From positions 14,039,095 to 14,103,094 of the forward strand of contig NC_063160.1 of assembly GCF_020921035.1 (NCBI RefSeq): a DNA stretch of 64,000 nt. The letters run 5' to 3'. The stretch comes from Rhodamnia argentea. Lineage: Eukaryota > Streptophyta > Magnoliopsida > Myrtales > Myrtaceae. Under the pieces are notes generated by a model that was given only the letters and a program-made list of their open reading frames with translations, ran no database searches and was not told the DNA's origin. Shown one piece after another: positions 24,572 to 36,448 of the stretch; position 1 is the first letter of the stretch; the number at the start of each line of letters is the position of its first letter. The position numbers were made by a program, and so were the translations under genes.

Positions 24572-27500
24572 GTGGGTGAAAAAATGTCTTTGATACCCAA
24601 CTTGACAAGTGAGCTTTTGAAGTCCCTCCCGGATACTGCTTTAGTTAGCATGTCCGCCAGTTGATCACTTGATCTGATGACCGGGATTTGAATGACCCCT
24701 TCTTCCAGCTTCTCTTTGATGAAATTACGATCAATCTCCACATGTTTAGTTCGGTCATGTTGCACAGGATTTTCAGAGATACTTATAGCTGCCTTATTGT
24801 CACAAAAAGTCTCATTCCCTGTTCTTGGAGGGTAACCTAGTTCGGTCATCAACCTTTTTAACCAAAGCAGTTCACATATCCCTTTTGTAACTCCTCCGAA
24901 CTCGGCCTCTGCGCTTGAAAGGGACATGACTTTTTGCTTCTTGCTTCTCCATGTAACAAGATTTCCTCCCACCAAAGTAAGATAACCGGAAGTTGACCGC
25001 CTATCAGTAACATTTCTTGCCCAATCCGCATCACTATACCCTTCTACGTCCAGGTGACCATGTTTTCCGAAAAACAAATTTTTTCCCGGGGCTGCCTTCA
25101 AATATCGCAAGATTCGAACAATCGCATCCATGTGATCCTTTTTGGGAGCGTGCATGAATTGACTTACCACACCGACAGCGTATGCAATGTCGGGCCCGGT
25201 ATGAGATAAATAGATTAGTCTTCTTACAAGACGTTGGTATCGATCTCGATCCGCATGAGTTTGATCCGGACCGCCATGAAGCTTATGATTCTGTATTATC
25301 GGAGTATCAGCTGGTTTGCACTCCAGCATTCCAACTTCGGAGAAAAGATCTAGCACGTACTTCCGTTGAGACAAGAAAATTCCTTCTTCCGATCTTGCTA
25401 CTTCAATCCCTAGGAAATATTTTAACTCTCCAAGATTCTTCATTTCAAAGTCACTATTCGGTCTAGACATGAGTCTCGTACTCTCCACATGATCATTGCC
25501 TGTAATGATGATATCGTCAACATATATAATGAGCAGAGTTACCTTCTCATTTTGCCATCTTAAAAATAAGGTATGATCGGCATTACTCTGCTCATATCCA
25601 TACTTCTTCATAGTGAAACAAAATCTTCCAAACCATGCACGGGGGGATTGTTTCAGTCCATAGAGTGACCGTTCCAATCTGCACACAACATTTGGGTTGC
25701 CATCACACCTATATCCAGGTGGGACTGTCATGTAAATTTCTTCTTCCAAATTTCCATGAAAAAATGTGTTTTTTACCTCAAGCTGATGTAAGGGCCAGTT
25801 TAAATTAGTTGCTAAAGACAACGGAACTCTCACGGTGTTTAATTTTGCTACTGGAGAGAATGTTTCTTTATAATCAACTCCATATGTCTGTGTATACCCC
25901 TTTGCCACGAGTCATGCCTTATATCTCTCAACGGACCCATCCGACTTATACTTTATCGTGAAAACCCACTTGCAACCCACCGCCTTTTTCCCTGTTGGAA
26001 GAGTTACTAGTCTCCAAGTTCCATTCTTTTCTAAAGCTTTCATCTCCTCCTTCATGGCTGCTATCTATTTAGGATCCTTCATAGCATCCTCCACTCTCTT
26101 GGGAACAGGCTCACGTGAGACATTGGCAATAAAAGCTTTGTATGTTTCTAATAATCTTCTTGTTGACACATAGTTGGCTATAGGATACTTGGATCTTCGA
26201 TTTTTGACTTCGGGAGAGTATACGTCGGGTGCCCTCCCCTTGTTGTGCCTATCGGGATGGACATATGTGTTGCAACGATTTAAATTATCACAGAGTGGAG
26301 AAGAAATGGGTACCTCGGGATCATTCGCAGGAGCTTGGTCGGATACTAAAGAGGGAGATGGATGGATAGAAGTTTGTTCAATAGCAGCATTATGGTCTTT
26401 TCCCGAATCAACTTGTTCTGAAACCTCTTGAAATTCTGCTTGAACCCCACCATTGCTTGATTTCGTCTGTTCATCAATTGCAAGGTGCGGTACTTCCACC
26501 GTTGGTCGTGCTAGTATACTGCTCTCCATTGTAGGCTGAGGTATTGATTTTGGGATGTTTATCGCAGGCAAAGGTATATTGGAAATATCCCACCAATTTT
26601 TATCCAGCTCTTCTCCCTCAGTACTAATACCCAATTGTGATGCTGGATAAAAGAGCTCGGATTCAATAAAAGTAACATCAAGTGTGACGTGGATCTTCTT
26701 AGTGCTGGGGTTGTAACATCGGTATCCTTTATGGTTTGATCCGTATCCAATAAACACGCACCTTTCTGCACATGGATCCAGTTTGGTCCGTTGATTTTTA
26801 TGCAAGTGAATAAGAGCCACACATCCAAAAACTTTCGGAGGTAGAGTCAAAACACCAGGAAGCTCTACATGGTCGGCAAGGCTTTGCAATGGAGTTCGGA
26901 AATTTAACACCCGCGAGGGCATTCGGTTCATTAGATACACGGAAGTTACTACAGCAGAATCCCAAAACCTCTTCGGAACATGACTCCCTATGAGAAGAGC
27001 TCTTGCGGTCTCAAGAATATGTCGATTCTTTCGCTCGGCTACTCCATTCTGTTGTGGTGTTTGAGCATAAGAGGTTTCATGAATGATGCCATGCCGATAA
27101 AAATACGCATCAAGCTTGTTGTTCACATATCCCCCCCCCGCCAATTATCCGTTCGAAGTACTTGAATCTTTCCATCAAACCGTGTTTTAATTATTACATG
27201 GAATTTTTCAACTATAGCAGTAACCTCATCCTTGTGTTTCATTAGACATAGCCAAGTCATCCTAGTGCAATCGTCCACAAATGTAACAAACCATCTAAAA
27301 CCAGAACCTGTAGAGATTGGAGACGGCCCCCACACATCAGAATGAATCAAATCAAATGGTTTTGTTCTTTTATTGATACTAGGAGGAAAACTAACACGGT
27401 GACTTTTTGCCTGAATACAAGTTTCACATGTGAATAATGACTCTGAAAAATGACGAAATAATTCAGGAAATAAAATCTTCAAATTCCCAAAAGAAGGATG

Positions 27501-28206
27501 CCCAAGTCGACGGTGCCATAACAAAACCAAGCGTCTTTCTCTGTCAAGATTACCCCGAGTATGTAAAACATGACCTGACTTCGACCCGAAATCATCTAAG
27601 AAATATAATCCATCCCTCTTAGTACCACGTCCAATAATCTCCTTCGTGCGAATGTCTTGGAAAAGACACAAATCAGGATACATCATAACACAACATTGTA
27701 GATCTTTGGTAAGTTGTCCTACGGACAATAACTTATTTGATAAAGAAGGCACTAGCAATGTATTTGAAAGAGACACAGATTTAGAGAGTGCAACATCTCC
27801 TGCTCCAGTTACATCGGAACCGTGACCATTTGCATTTGTAATCCAATCCCGCATTGGAGAAGTTGTTGTTGCAAGATCTTGAGAGTCAAAGGTCATGTGA
27901 TCGGTCGCCCCGGAGTCAATAATCCATCCAGCATTCTTATCCAAGTGAGAAACAGAAAGAGCACAACCTAAATTACCTTCGGCGTCTTCAATTGGTTTTT
28001 GATCCGGTACTAACGAAAAACCGGTACCTCCGGAGACTAAAGTCGCTTGAGCACTTCCTTTTCCCGCCTCTTTTCCCGCCTTCTTCTTTTTCTGTAATTC
28101 TTCCCACCACTCGGGATACCCGTGGAGTTTAAAACAAGTATCCTTCGTGTGTCGTGAATTCCCACAGTGAGAACACCCTCCAGAGATAGCAATCGATTGT
28201 TGTGCA
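24568..28206 (-). pseudogene. Copia pol: protease, integrase, RT, RNase H (broken)
   Basis: From 28206 downward: a CCHC knuckle (CSHCGNSRHTKDTC), the aspartic protease motif DSGATDHM (near 27915), the integrase H-H-C-C zinc site (LWHRRLGHPSF...CETCIQAK), the integrase core start DLIHSDVWGPSP, and then, after a frameshift at 27123-27144 beside a run of C, the rest of the core with QQNGVAERKNRH. RT and RNase H occupy 24568-25908 with YVDDIIITG and DNKAAISISENP. Damage: the frameshift just named, an in-frame stop at 26065-26067, another at about 25909-25911, and the first RT catalytic aspartate replaced (LEVKNTF where the family has LDVKNAF). The frame ends with IKDIFSPT at 24568. Confidence 0.92.
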
Positions 28207-28217
28207 CCCCCTTTTTG

Positions 28218-29124
28218 TCAAGTATCTCGATTCGGTGTTCCTCTTGTTGTCAAACGGAATCGAGAGTCTACCCCCTCACGTCGAGAGATCATAGCCCCAC
28301 CCGGGATTCCATGTTCTCCGGATGAGAGCATCACCATTTGTCGAACATCCTCCTGTCTCACTCGAGCATATGCTTGCTCTACAGTGGGGAATGGTTGCAT
28401 TTGTAGTACATCAGCTCTAACCTTGTCGAGTCGATCATCCAGTCCATCAAGGAAGAGATATACTCGATCTTCTTGAACTGTAGAGTTATATCTCGCAATA
28501 TCATTAGCACAAGTCATGGGGTTTGGTCTGCGAAAATCAATCTCTCTCCAGAGAGCCCGAAGATTGTTATAAAAGGTTTCAATTGGTCCTCCATTCTGCT
28601 TCAATCGCGACACTTGCCGCTTCAAATCATATACTTGGGACGTATCAATCCCATCAAAATAGGTTGTTGCCACCGACTCCCATACTGCTTTTGCCGTTGG
28701 GAATCTTATAAAATTTCCGATCAACGCGGGTTCCATTGAGTTTATGAGCCAACCTTTCACAATGGCATCTTGAGTTTTCCACTTCCGGGAAAGCGGGGTC
28801 AGTCTGGGCAGGTTGTGGAATGTCACCGATCAAGTATCCCAATTTGTCTTTGCCGGAGACGTACATCTCGACAACTTGGGACCACAAGCCATAATTCATG
28901 CCGTTGAACTTAATGGCGATCGTAGGGGCAGAATTTTTTGTCGATGATGGTGGACTTTGTTGTGCTGCAAGTTGCTTCATCGCAACCGTAAGACTTTCAA
29001 GGATCGTTGTGGTTGTCGATCCTTCACTGGATTGTGTTGTTGCTATTTCCTTTCCTTCCATGGCGTACAACAACGGGACGAAGTCGATCGCGTGAGACGA
29101 TGACACCGACGACACCGGGACCAC
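28218..29124 (-). pseudogene. Copia gag (broken)
   Basis: Begins near 29124 and contains the UBN2/gag-type region with KFNGMNYGLWSQVVEMYVSG and, after a frameshift near 28790, AIVKGWLINSMEPALIGNF and TFYNNLRALWREIDF. It is closed by a stop at 28218-28220 just before the zinc knuckle. The capsid-like domain is still recognisable, so the damage is limited. Confidence 0.85.
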
Positions 29125-29170
29125 CGTAGTCGATAATTGACGTACAGTACCCCAAGGATCAAACCCTAGG

Positions 29171-29182
29171 GCTCTGATACCA
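29171..29182 (-). other. Primer binding site of the copia element (tRNA-iMet)
   Basis: TGGTATCAGAGC on the minus strand directly abuts the 5' LTR, an exact 12-nt match to the usual plant initiator-tRNA-Met site. Confidence 0.95.
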
Positions 29183-29386
29183 TGAAGAAAAGAATTTTCT
29201 AAGGGAAGGAATACTTCTTCTCATTCATTGCAATTACTTAACAGCGATACATATACAAACTTAACCTAAACTTCCTCCTACAAATATGGTAACAAGATAT
29301 TCACAAATAACAAAACGATTCCTTCAATATGGTGCTAATCTATTCCTAAAATACACCAATTAGCTAATTGACAGCTCACGCCAACA
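29183..29386 (-). repeat. 5' LTR of the copia element
   Basis: 204 bp, begins TGTTGGCGTGAGCTGTC on the minus strand and ends CTTCA, with target duplication ATTTC outside. Confidence 0.95.
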
Positions 29387-29391
29387 ATTTC

Positions 29392-30028
29392 TGCCCAACC
29401 GCGGACACGATCATCCAAGGTGAAAAATTCGTACGAAAAACAAAAACGAGAGGTGACCTAGCTGAAACGCCGATCTCGAGCCGGCCAATGATGGCCGCCT
29501 GATCACTCCATCATCGCCGAGGACGGAAGCCGGCCCAAAGCCGAAGCCCCGGACTCGAGGTTAGCCGATGTGGGGCTCAGCACGGCGAGTCAGGTCGTTC
29601 GACTCAGCATCATAAAATATTATGCTCGCGAAAGAGCCACGAACACGACGGGTTCTTCGGCTCTTACGAACTTCTTGAACCTTGGAATCACATCACAAAA
29701 CAGACATCACGCCTTGTTTCTGATCACGTCCCAGCAAGCAAGAAAACAACCAAAAGATTCATCCCCTTCATGGGCCAAACCCTGCGAGACGAGACCCCGT
29801 ACTTTTCCAGAAGATGGAAATCGCCAGACAATGATTTGCGAAGTCAACAGAGAACTTCTCCTTACCAAACCTAGAACGATCATTACAAATTTTACTTCTT
29901 CTTCAACTAAACCAAACTTTGACCCCACAAACTTCAGACCCCAGACTCTTCCCAAGTTTCCAAATAAATCACGCACAAAACCCTACCACCATCAATATAC
30001 ACACTCACTGAAGCTCCTATCCTAATAT
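29392..30028. other. HIPP-A downstream region, no further gene
   Basis: Duplicated in unit B at 52087-52727. It contains the probable HIPP 3' UTR. The open frames here have no recognisable product. Confidence 0.5.
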
Positions 30029-30584
30029 CTACATGACTACGCAGTTGTCGTCGCTGAAGGCGGTGGTGTACTTGACCTCGGCGGAGCTGGCGCGGGCGAG
30101 GGTCGAGGCCTGCGGGTCCTGCAGCACGTTCCGAACGAACCCCCGCGGGGCCTTCTTGTCGTAGGCCCCCGGGGCGTAGGGGTGGTCCACCAAGTCGTAA
30201 GGCACGTAGGGCCAGAAGTCGCAGACCTTGCCGGTCCGGTGCCGGACCCGCCAGAGCACCTTCCCCAGGTCGACGTACCCGATCACCGTCAGCTTGCTGT
30301 GCTTGGGGTCGACCTCCGCCGAAGTCACCCCCTTCATGCTTTCCACCGACTTCCGCACCCTCCTCTCGCACCCCTCGCAGTCCATCTTCACCTTTATCTC
30401 CACCGTCTGGAACGAAAGAGAGAAACAAAAGAGCCCATCTCAGATTAACTAGTTGCCGAAAAGAGGGCGAGGCTGAAACAGATCGAAGCGTTAAGAGTAC
30501 CTGGAGCTGCTTGCGCTTCTTGAGCTTCCTCCTGTCGCTGCGAGGCACGTAGAAGACATCGGCGACGTAATCCAAAATCTCCAT
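30029..30584 (-). CDS. Heavy-metal-associated isoprenylated plant protein (HIPP), copy A
   Basis: Two minus-strand exons, 30501-30584 and 30029-30406, encode 153 residues. There is a short N-terminal leader (MEILDYVADVFY), then a heavy-metal-associated domain that begins VEIKVKMDCEGCERRVRKSV with the metal-binding CxxC (CEGC). Conserved WPYVPYDLVDHPYAPG and YDKKAPRGFVRNV follow, then a C-terminal CVVM CaaX box for farnesylation. Architecture and length match the HIPP20-27 group, membrane-anchored metallochaperone-like proteins that in Arabidopsis respond to metal, cold, salt and drought stress. Relative to copy B it has six substitutions, including YVDLGKVLW where B has YVDPGKVLR, and lacks three codons (PNS) before the CaaX box. 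All essential parts remain, so it may function, but it has drifted more than copy B. Confidence 0.94.
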
Positions 30585-30730
30585 CGCTCCTAAACGACCG
30601 TCGTTTCCTCTCGTAAAGCCTGTAATCAAACGGCACGCAGCTCTTCTCGATCGCTGTTTTTTATGAGAGCAGAAGAAAAAAGGTCGCCAACTTCCGAGTT
30701 CTGAGTACTGAAACGCCGAGCTTCGTCCCG

Positions 30731-30738
30731 TATAAATA
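30731..30738 (-). promoter_or_regulatory. TATA-like box of HIPP copy A
   Basis: TATTTATA on the minus strand, about 147 bp upstream of the start codon, conserved in unit B (53449-53456). Confidence 0.45.
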
Positions 30739-30766
30739 AGCCAGCTCGCCAACTGCTGCGACGAGA

Positions 30767-30811
30767 CACGTGTACCATCCACGGCCCGGACGCGTGGAGG
30801 CTCGACACGTG
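30767..30811 (-). promoter_or_regulatory. Two G-boxes (CACGTG) in the HIPP copy A promoter
   Basis: CACGTG at 30767-30772 and 30806-30811, each in an ACACGTG context that matches ABA-response elements, 30-75 bp upstream of the TATA-like box. Both are conserved in unit B. bZIP/bHLH control under ABA or stress is inferred. Confidence 0.6.
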
Positions 30812-32540
30812 GACGAGTGGTGGATGCTCATGTCATAGTAACGAGGGATGGAGGGGAGGCAGGATGTGGAGCAGCGACCATTGGTGCGTCCGAATCAAAT
30901 GGGGCCCGACCCGCGTTTCTCGTTACATCGGATGGGCCAAGTGGGGTCCGCACTGCCGGTGGAACCGACCATGGTCTCTCTTATCTCTTCGAGGCATGGG
31001 CCGTTTCACACTTCACCGTCCGACGACGGTTCCTTTCTTGTCCGAGAGCTGTGAATTGACCGGTTCAGGTTCTACGCCCCGTGACCCCCCTTACAATTGG
31101 GGTATGCGGATATTCTACGACTTGAGATCTCTGCTATTATAAAAAAAAATAAAAATTATTTCAACAATATGAAATAAATCAATATATGTTGGGAAAAAAG
31201 AAAAGAAATAAGGATATGAGTCGTGAGCTTTTTTCTAGGTTTTGATGAAAGAGAGTGATATTCCGTGTATTTTTTCTCGTCGTCAACCAATCGATAATGA
31301 CATGCAATTCCATCAAGAAAATCCGAATAATTTAGAGTGTATTCATATGAGTGGAAACACTTTTGGCGACTCACTTCTTCGAATTTTCGCGCGTTTGATT
31401 TACTGAGTGTGATCAAGTACAAATTGTTAACGTTTAGATGGGGAATGTGCCTACCTTGATCATTCGAAGGGTTGGACTTGGACACCAAGTTCGAAAGTTA
31501 ACGTTTGTTTTTAACACGGATAAAGATCACTTCCTCGTGGTGATCACAAAATAACGACAGTAAAACTACATATGCATAAGTCCAGAGATATTCAACGCGT
31601 GCGATAGTAAATAAGAAAAATATAAATAGATAGAATCGCTTTTCGGTCCTAAATCAATGGATGATCTGAAAAATCAATGACTTGATATGTACCGACACGC
31701 CGCGATCTTTGTAGTCCGTGTGTTTGATTGAAAGAAAACTGCTTCCGGCAAATTTGTATTTCAACTTTTCGGTATCTCCGCAACGGACTAATCAATTTAC
31801 GGTAGTCGTTAAATGTTTACTTAAAAAAAAAGGATCTTCACGAAAGGTATTGTTTTTTATTTATCATGAGTGAGTGAAGTTTGTTTCTGATCAAATGCTT
31901 AATGATGACTTTCGATTATCGGATTGGGCACGCAGGCGTTATTGTTAATCCTTAATTGGGTCGGGTTAATTTCAAGGTGCTCATGATGAGAAATCTTGAA
32001 ATGATGCGGGCTTGATGGTCCGGGTCGTGGGGAAAGCACGAATGATCTTCCGACAAGCGGATTGCGTGTCCCTCCGCTCCACCTCCCCGCCCGCACTAAC
32101 CCCAAGATGAGAGATTGACGTCTACTCAATTGGCCGGAGAGGATCAGATAAGCGTTGCTTGGCCCAAACGGGGATAGATTCACGTGTTCTAGAAGGGCTT
32201 AAATCCCGGAAGGATGGTAGGTCTTTAGGAGATTTGTGCTTGCGTTTCTCTGGCTTTCGCATTGGCCATGCGGGGGCGGCATTTGCTTTTACATAGGTAC
32301 AGTCACTGATGGCTAATGCAATGTGAGAATGTTACGCGAGTTTGACATGTTACATTAGATCAGGGCTGTAACGGTTGTTCTTAGAAAAACCCGCGTCTTG
32401 GTTTTTTTTTTTCCTTACCTTCCTGTTCACTTTGACAAAGGTTAGATCAGTGATTTTAACTAAAATTCATGTGGATCGTCACTGGATCTATTTATATGCA
32501 AAAGAAATGTAGTAATAACACCATCCCGGAGAAAAAAAAG

Positions 32541-33459
32541 GGCCTAATACCCCCAAAAAAAAAAAACTCTAACTTTAGCATTTGTGACAATTCTACCTAA
32601 TTTTTTTTTTGTCTCATAAAAAAACCCTCCAACTTTTACATTTATCTTAATTCTATCCCAAAATTTTGCTTTTGTCTCAATTCTATAGGCATAGTACCAA
32701 AACAATCCTCAATTTAGCATATATCCTAATTATATCCAAAACTCTATTTTTGTCTCATAAAAAACCTCAAACTGTTACTTTTGTTCCAATTCTAGCATTG
32801 TTAACTAATCACTATTAGCTGATCCTATGTGACATTTCCACGTTGTTAATGAATTGTTCCTTGGTAAAGCCGACATGAAAAAACTCTTATGTAATTTGTT
32901 TTCCCTACATATTGCTCGGAGATATAGAGTCACTCAAGACGGCACGTTTCGTATTCTCTTCGGCACTCAGCCACTCAAAAAAGGTTAAACATGGAGATAT
33001 TTGAACTAATGATCTAAAACCTCGTCGTCCCCGAAACTTATTATTTCTTAATTTCGATTTTTTTTTTTGATGACCCAGGGAACCCCCGCACGGCCGGCAG
33101 CCGGAGGGTAAACCCCGAGGGCAACACGTGCTAGCCACCACACACGTGCCACCGGGTAAGTCACCCTGCGAGAAAAATCGAGCCACGTAGGATTAACTAA
33201 CGGTGATTACGGACTCAAGACCGACGGTGGTAGAATTGGGATAAAAATAAAAGTTGATGATTTTTTATAAGACAAAAAAAAAAGTTTTGATTATAATTGT
33301 GACAGATGGTAAAGTTGATGTTTTTTTTTTTTTTGGATTAGACCGGTAGAATTGAGACAAAAGTAAAAGTTAATGATTTTTTATGAGATAAAAAAAAAGT
33401 TTTGAATATAATTAATTATCACAAATGCTAAAGTTGGAGTATTTTTTGGGTGTTAGGCC
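32541..33459. mobile_element. Inverted-repeat MITE (GGCCTAATACCC family), unit A copy
   Basis: Begins GGCCTAATACCC followed by an A run and 'CTAACTTTAGCATTTGTGACAAT', and ends with the inverse, 'CACAAATGCTAAAGTTGGAG...GGGTGTTAGGCC'. Long subterminal arms repeat 'TCTCATAAAAAA..CTCCAACTTTTACATTT' in both orientations. It was present before the duplication because unit B carries it at 55383-56212. Unit A's copy has an extra tract at about 33059-33168. Confidence 0.75.
33059..33168. mobile_element. Small insertion (about 110 bp) inside the unit A MITE
   Basis: A T-run, then GATGACCCAGGGAACCCCC and GC-rich 'CGGCCGGCAGCCGGAGGGTAA' sequence, replaces 26 bp of unit B. The GC content is unlike the surrounding AT-rich MITE. 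It may be a SINE- or MITE-type insertion; the class is not established. Confidence 0.45.
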
Positions 33460-35205
33460 AAAGAAAAATGTGATTGGTTAAGCACTTGTAAACTTCTCTG
33501 TTAGATGGGACCTGCTGCTGGTAGGCATTCGACTATATTCCTAACAGAAGACCCCGGTCATTTGAGATTGATGGGCTTTTGTCGTAGGTGGTGTAATCGG
33601 ACACCGCCCGTTGAAGTTTGTGTCGATGGATTTCTCTTTTTAGACACGTCCATCCAGTTATAATTAATCTTGTGATTAGCATTCAAAACGCACTTTAAGC
33701 CAGCAATACTAATCTTTTGATTTGGTCACTTTTACTTTGCCAAATCACTCACTAGCGATCCTTCGTAATAGATTTTTCCATGAACAAATTTATCGTGGAT
33801 GCTTCTGTTAAAAGAGGACAAGATAGGCGACTTATGGAAAATGAGGAGATAATGTCTTTTCGTTACGTACGGGGAAGGGATCGGTCGATCGCAAAGAGTC
33901 ATGGCTGGCTCTTACATCTGTGTAATCACTCCAAAAGGTGTGACTTCTTTAAGTTGTAAAACCATAGCTCTTGTGAATAGACCGGCACAACTTTTCATCC
34001 ACGAAAGATAACGGGATTTTTTCGCCAGGGATATCAGAATTAAACCGAAAAACTGAACTTGAACCACTAGCCGAATTTGACCGAACCAAAAATTTGCGCA
34101 TTTTGATTCAATTCAATTTTCGATTGGGTTAATTGAAAATATAATCATTCGTTCTTTTTGGTTCAATTCAAAATCTCTTTCTCTTTCTCTTCCTTTTTTT
34201 CCTTTTTTCATTCTTTTCTTTTATTTTTTCTTTCGTTTTTTGGTGGTTGAGGGCCTGCGACGTCGGAGAGGGCCGCGAAGCCTTGATCGGCCTCGAGCGA
34301 GGAGTCTTGACCCCCCTCGCAGACGAAGGGAAGGCCGTGAGGCCTCACCACGAAAAAGGAAAAAGAAAAATCGAAAACCGAATTTAATTGGTCGCAAATT
34401 CGTCATTTTGAAAAGCCCCGAGACATAACCGTACATATTGGTTTTAAGTGCATGAAAAAGCCGGCACACCCGCCCCCAACTCCCACATTTACCCAAACAT
34501 CAAGACCCACTGCCACTAAAAAAAAAAAAAAGACCCACTGCCACTGCCACTGCCACTGCCACCTCCGTCTTTAAATTCTCTCCTCTCCTCATTCCCCGAC
34601 AACACAAAAAACAACGTAAAACCTCTTCTCTTCTCCCTCGAGTTCAAAGTTCCGTCCCTTCCTCCTCCTCCTCCAATGAGCTCGATCCCTAGCGGACTCC
34701 GTCCTCCGCGACCGCCCTTGGATCCCAAGGTCTTGCTCGCTGCCGTTTGGGCGGTGGCACTCGTCTCCCCGCACCATGGGGCCGCCTCCTATATAGCGTC
34801 GCCACCTCCTCACAAAGCTATGGTGCCGGCGGTCTATGCTTTCGGAGACTCGATCGTGGACCCAGGAAACAACAACAGGCTGGCAACCGTGGCCAAGAGC
34901 AACTTCCCGCCCTATGGTCAGGATCTCAACCCGAGCGTGCCGATGGGGCGGTTCAGCAACGGTCGAGTCCCTTCGGACATGTTGGGTACACACATCTCTC
35001 TCTCTCTCTTTTTATTGGGGATAGTGTTGGGAATGTGGAGACTGGATGAGTCGAGACTAGCCGTTAACCGATCCCACCGCAAGAACGATTGGTTCATATG
35101 TATTTGCCGACCCGATCTGGGTCGTGGGATCGAATCGCCTCGCTCGTTCTCAACTTTGCATAGAATTCACGAGTCAATTGTCGATTCACTTGCCCTTTCC
35201 TCTAC

Positions 35206-36448
35206 CGAGAAATTTACCGAAAAAGTCGTAACTCTATTGCAATTTTGCCAATTCAGTAATAAATATTTTTTTTTTTTTTGATTCAGTCCTAAATATTTTG
35301 CAATTGTGTCATTTAAGTCCATCGGGCGAATTTTGGCTGGCCGGTGCTAACATGGACACCGATCGACTGGTGACCTGATATGTTAATATATTTTTTGAAT
35401 TTTTATAATTTTTTATAAATTTTCTTTTCTTTTTTCTTTTTTCTTTCTTTTTCATTGTCCTTTTTTTTCTCTTCCCCCACCCCTCCCTACCTCCAGCCGG
35501 TCCCCGGTCAGCAACCAGCTATAGACTCGTCAGGAGAGGTCGAGCCTCGCTCGGCCCCTGCTGAGGTTGACCTTGCCGTCGCTGGGTGAGGCAACGGTGC
35601 TTAGACTCACGATTGGATTGGTGTCCAGCAAGGTCTTACAGGAAACTACTTGGAAGAAAAAGTCACTGACTTTTGGGAATTAAAAGCAATTGACTGAGGA
35701 GAACATGACCTGCAAATACAAGCAAATATTCTTGGGATATTCAGTGGAGTGCGGAGACGAAGGAGATCTTCGAAGGGGATGAGAAGCTGATCCTTGTGCT
35801 TGTGCTCGTGCTTAGGACATCGGGATTGATATGGATGGCTCGCCTTGTTGCAGTCACGGGGCGAGGTCGAACCCCATCATGGCCGGGCAACGCTTGACCT
35901 CGCCGGTCCAGATCCGGGCTTGCAAGGTCGACCCCCACCGTGGCCGAGCCAGGCTCGGTCTCTCCTGCCGTGTCTCTGGCTCGGTCTCTCCTGTCGACAT
36001 CGGGATTGATTTGGATGGCTCACCTCGTTGCAGTCACCGGGCGAGGTCGAACCACGCCATGGCCAGGCAACACTCGACCTCGTCGGTCCAGATCGGGGCT
36101 TGCAAGGCCGACCCCCACCGGGGTCAAGCCAAGCTCGGTCTCTCCTGCCGTGTCTCCGGTCGGTCGTCGATCGGCCACCAGCTGGAGGTAGGGTGGGGTG
36201 GGGGAAGAGGAAAAAAAAAAGGAAAATGAAAAAGAAAGAAAGAAAGAAAAGAAAAATTATAAAAATTCAAAAAAAAATAAAATATTAGGTTATCGGCCGA
36301 CCGAGTTCACGTGCCGGCCAGTCAAAATTCGCCGGATGGACTTAAATGACACAATTACAAAAGATTTAGGATTGAATCGGCCAAAAAAATATTTATGGTT
36401 GAATTAACACAATTGCAATAGATTTAGGATTTTTTTGGTAATTTCCCC
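35206..36448. mobile_element. Mutator-like MITE in intron 1 of GDSL copy 1
   Basis: Inverted termini 'GAGAAATTTACCGAAAAAGTC' and 'TTTTTTTGGTAATTTCCCC', with subterminal 'ATTGCAATT..TGTCATTTAAGTCCAT' inverted on the far side. It is flanked by TTCCTCTAC (35197-35205) and TTTCTCTAC (36449-36457), a 9-bp duplication with one mismatch. It is orthologous in position to the element in GDSL copy 3, so it entered the gene before the copies diverged. The interior is GC-rich and may be captured genomic sequence. Confidence 0.78.
35816..36165. repeat. 180-bp tandem duplication inside the intronic MITE
   Basis: The unit starting GACATCGGGATTGAT recurs exactly 180 bp later (35816 and 35996). GDSL copy 3's element has only one such unit (from about 61842). 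Confidence 0.8.

Larger units (their letters stand above)
24357..29386 (-). mobile_element. Ty1/copia LTR retrotransposon, structurally complete but coding-defective
   Basis: 5,030 bp on the minus strand. It has 204-bp LTRs starting TGTTGG and ending CTTCA, a tRNA-iMet primer binding site, a polypurine tract and an exact 5-bp target duplication ATTTC (24352-24356 and 29387-29391). The internal order is Gag with CCHC zinc knuckle, protease, integrase, reverse transcriptase, RNase H, which is the copia order. The short LTRs and about 5-kb size suggest the Ale/Retrofit group, but this is a guess. Unit B keeps the unoccupied site (ATTTC at 52082-52086). Several stops and frameshifts prevent expression of an intact polyprotein. 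Confidence 0.97.
30812..34675. other. HIPP-GDSL intergenic spacer, unit A
   Basis: No gene recognised. It contains a 919-bp inverted-repeat MITE (32541-33459) and conserved, probably regulatory, sequence up to the GDSL leader. Just upstream of GDSL copy 1 is a (CCACTG)n run (about 34532-34560) and a CTC-rich leader. It aligns with 53528-57414 except for a 129-bp tract present only in B and a roughly 110-bp tract present only in A. Confidence 0.6.

Noticed and set aside
35831-36288. 132-codon plus-strand frame with repeated 'RACKVDPHRGRARLGLSCRVSG' type units
   Set aside because: It is the translation of the 180-bp tandem repeat in an intronic MITE and has no start context or counterpart in copy 3 of the same length.
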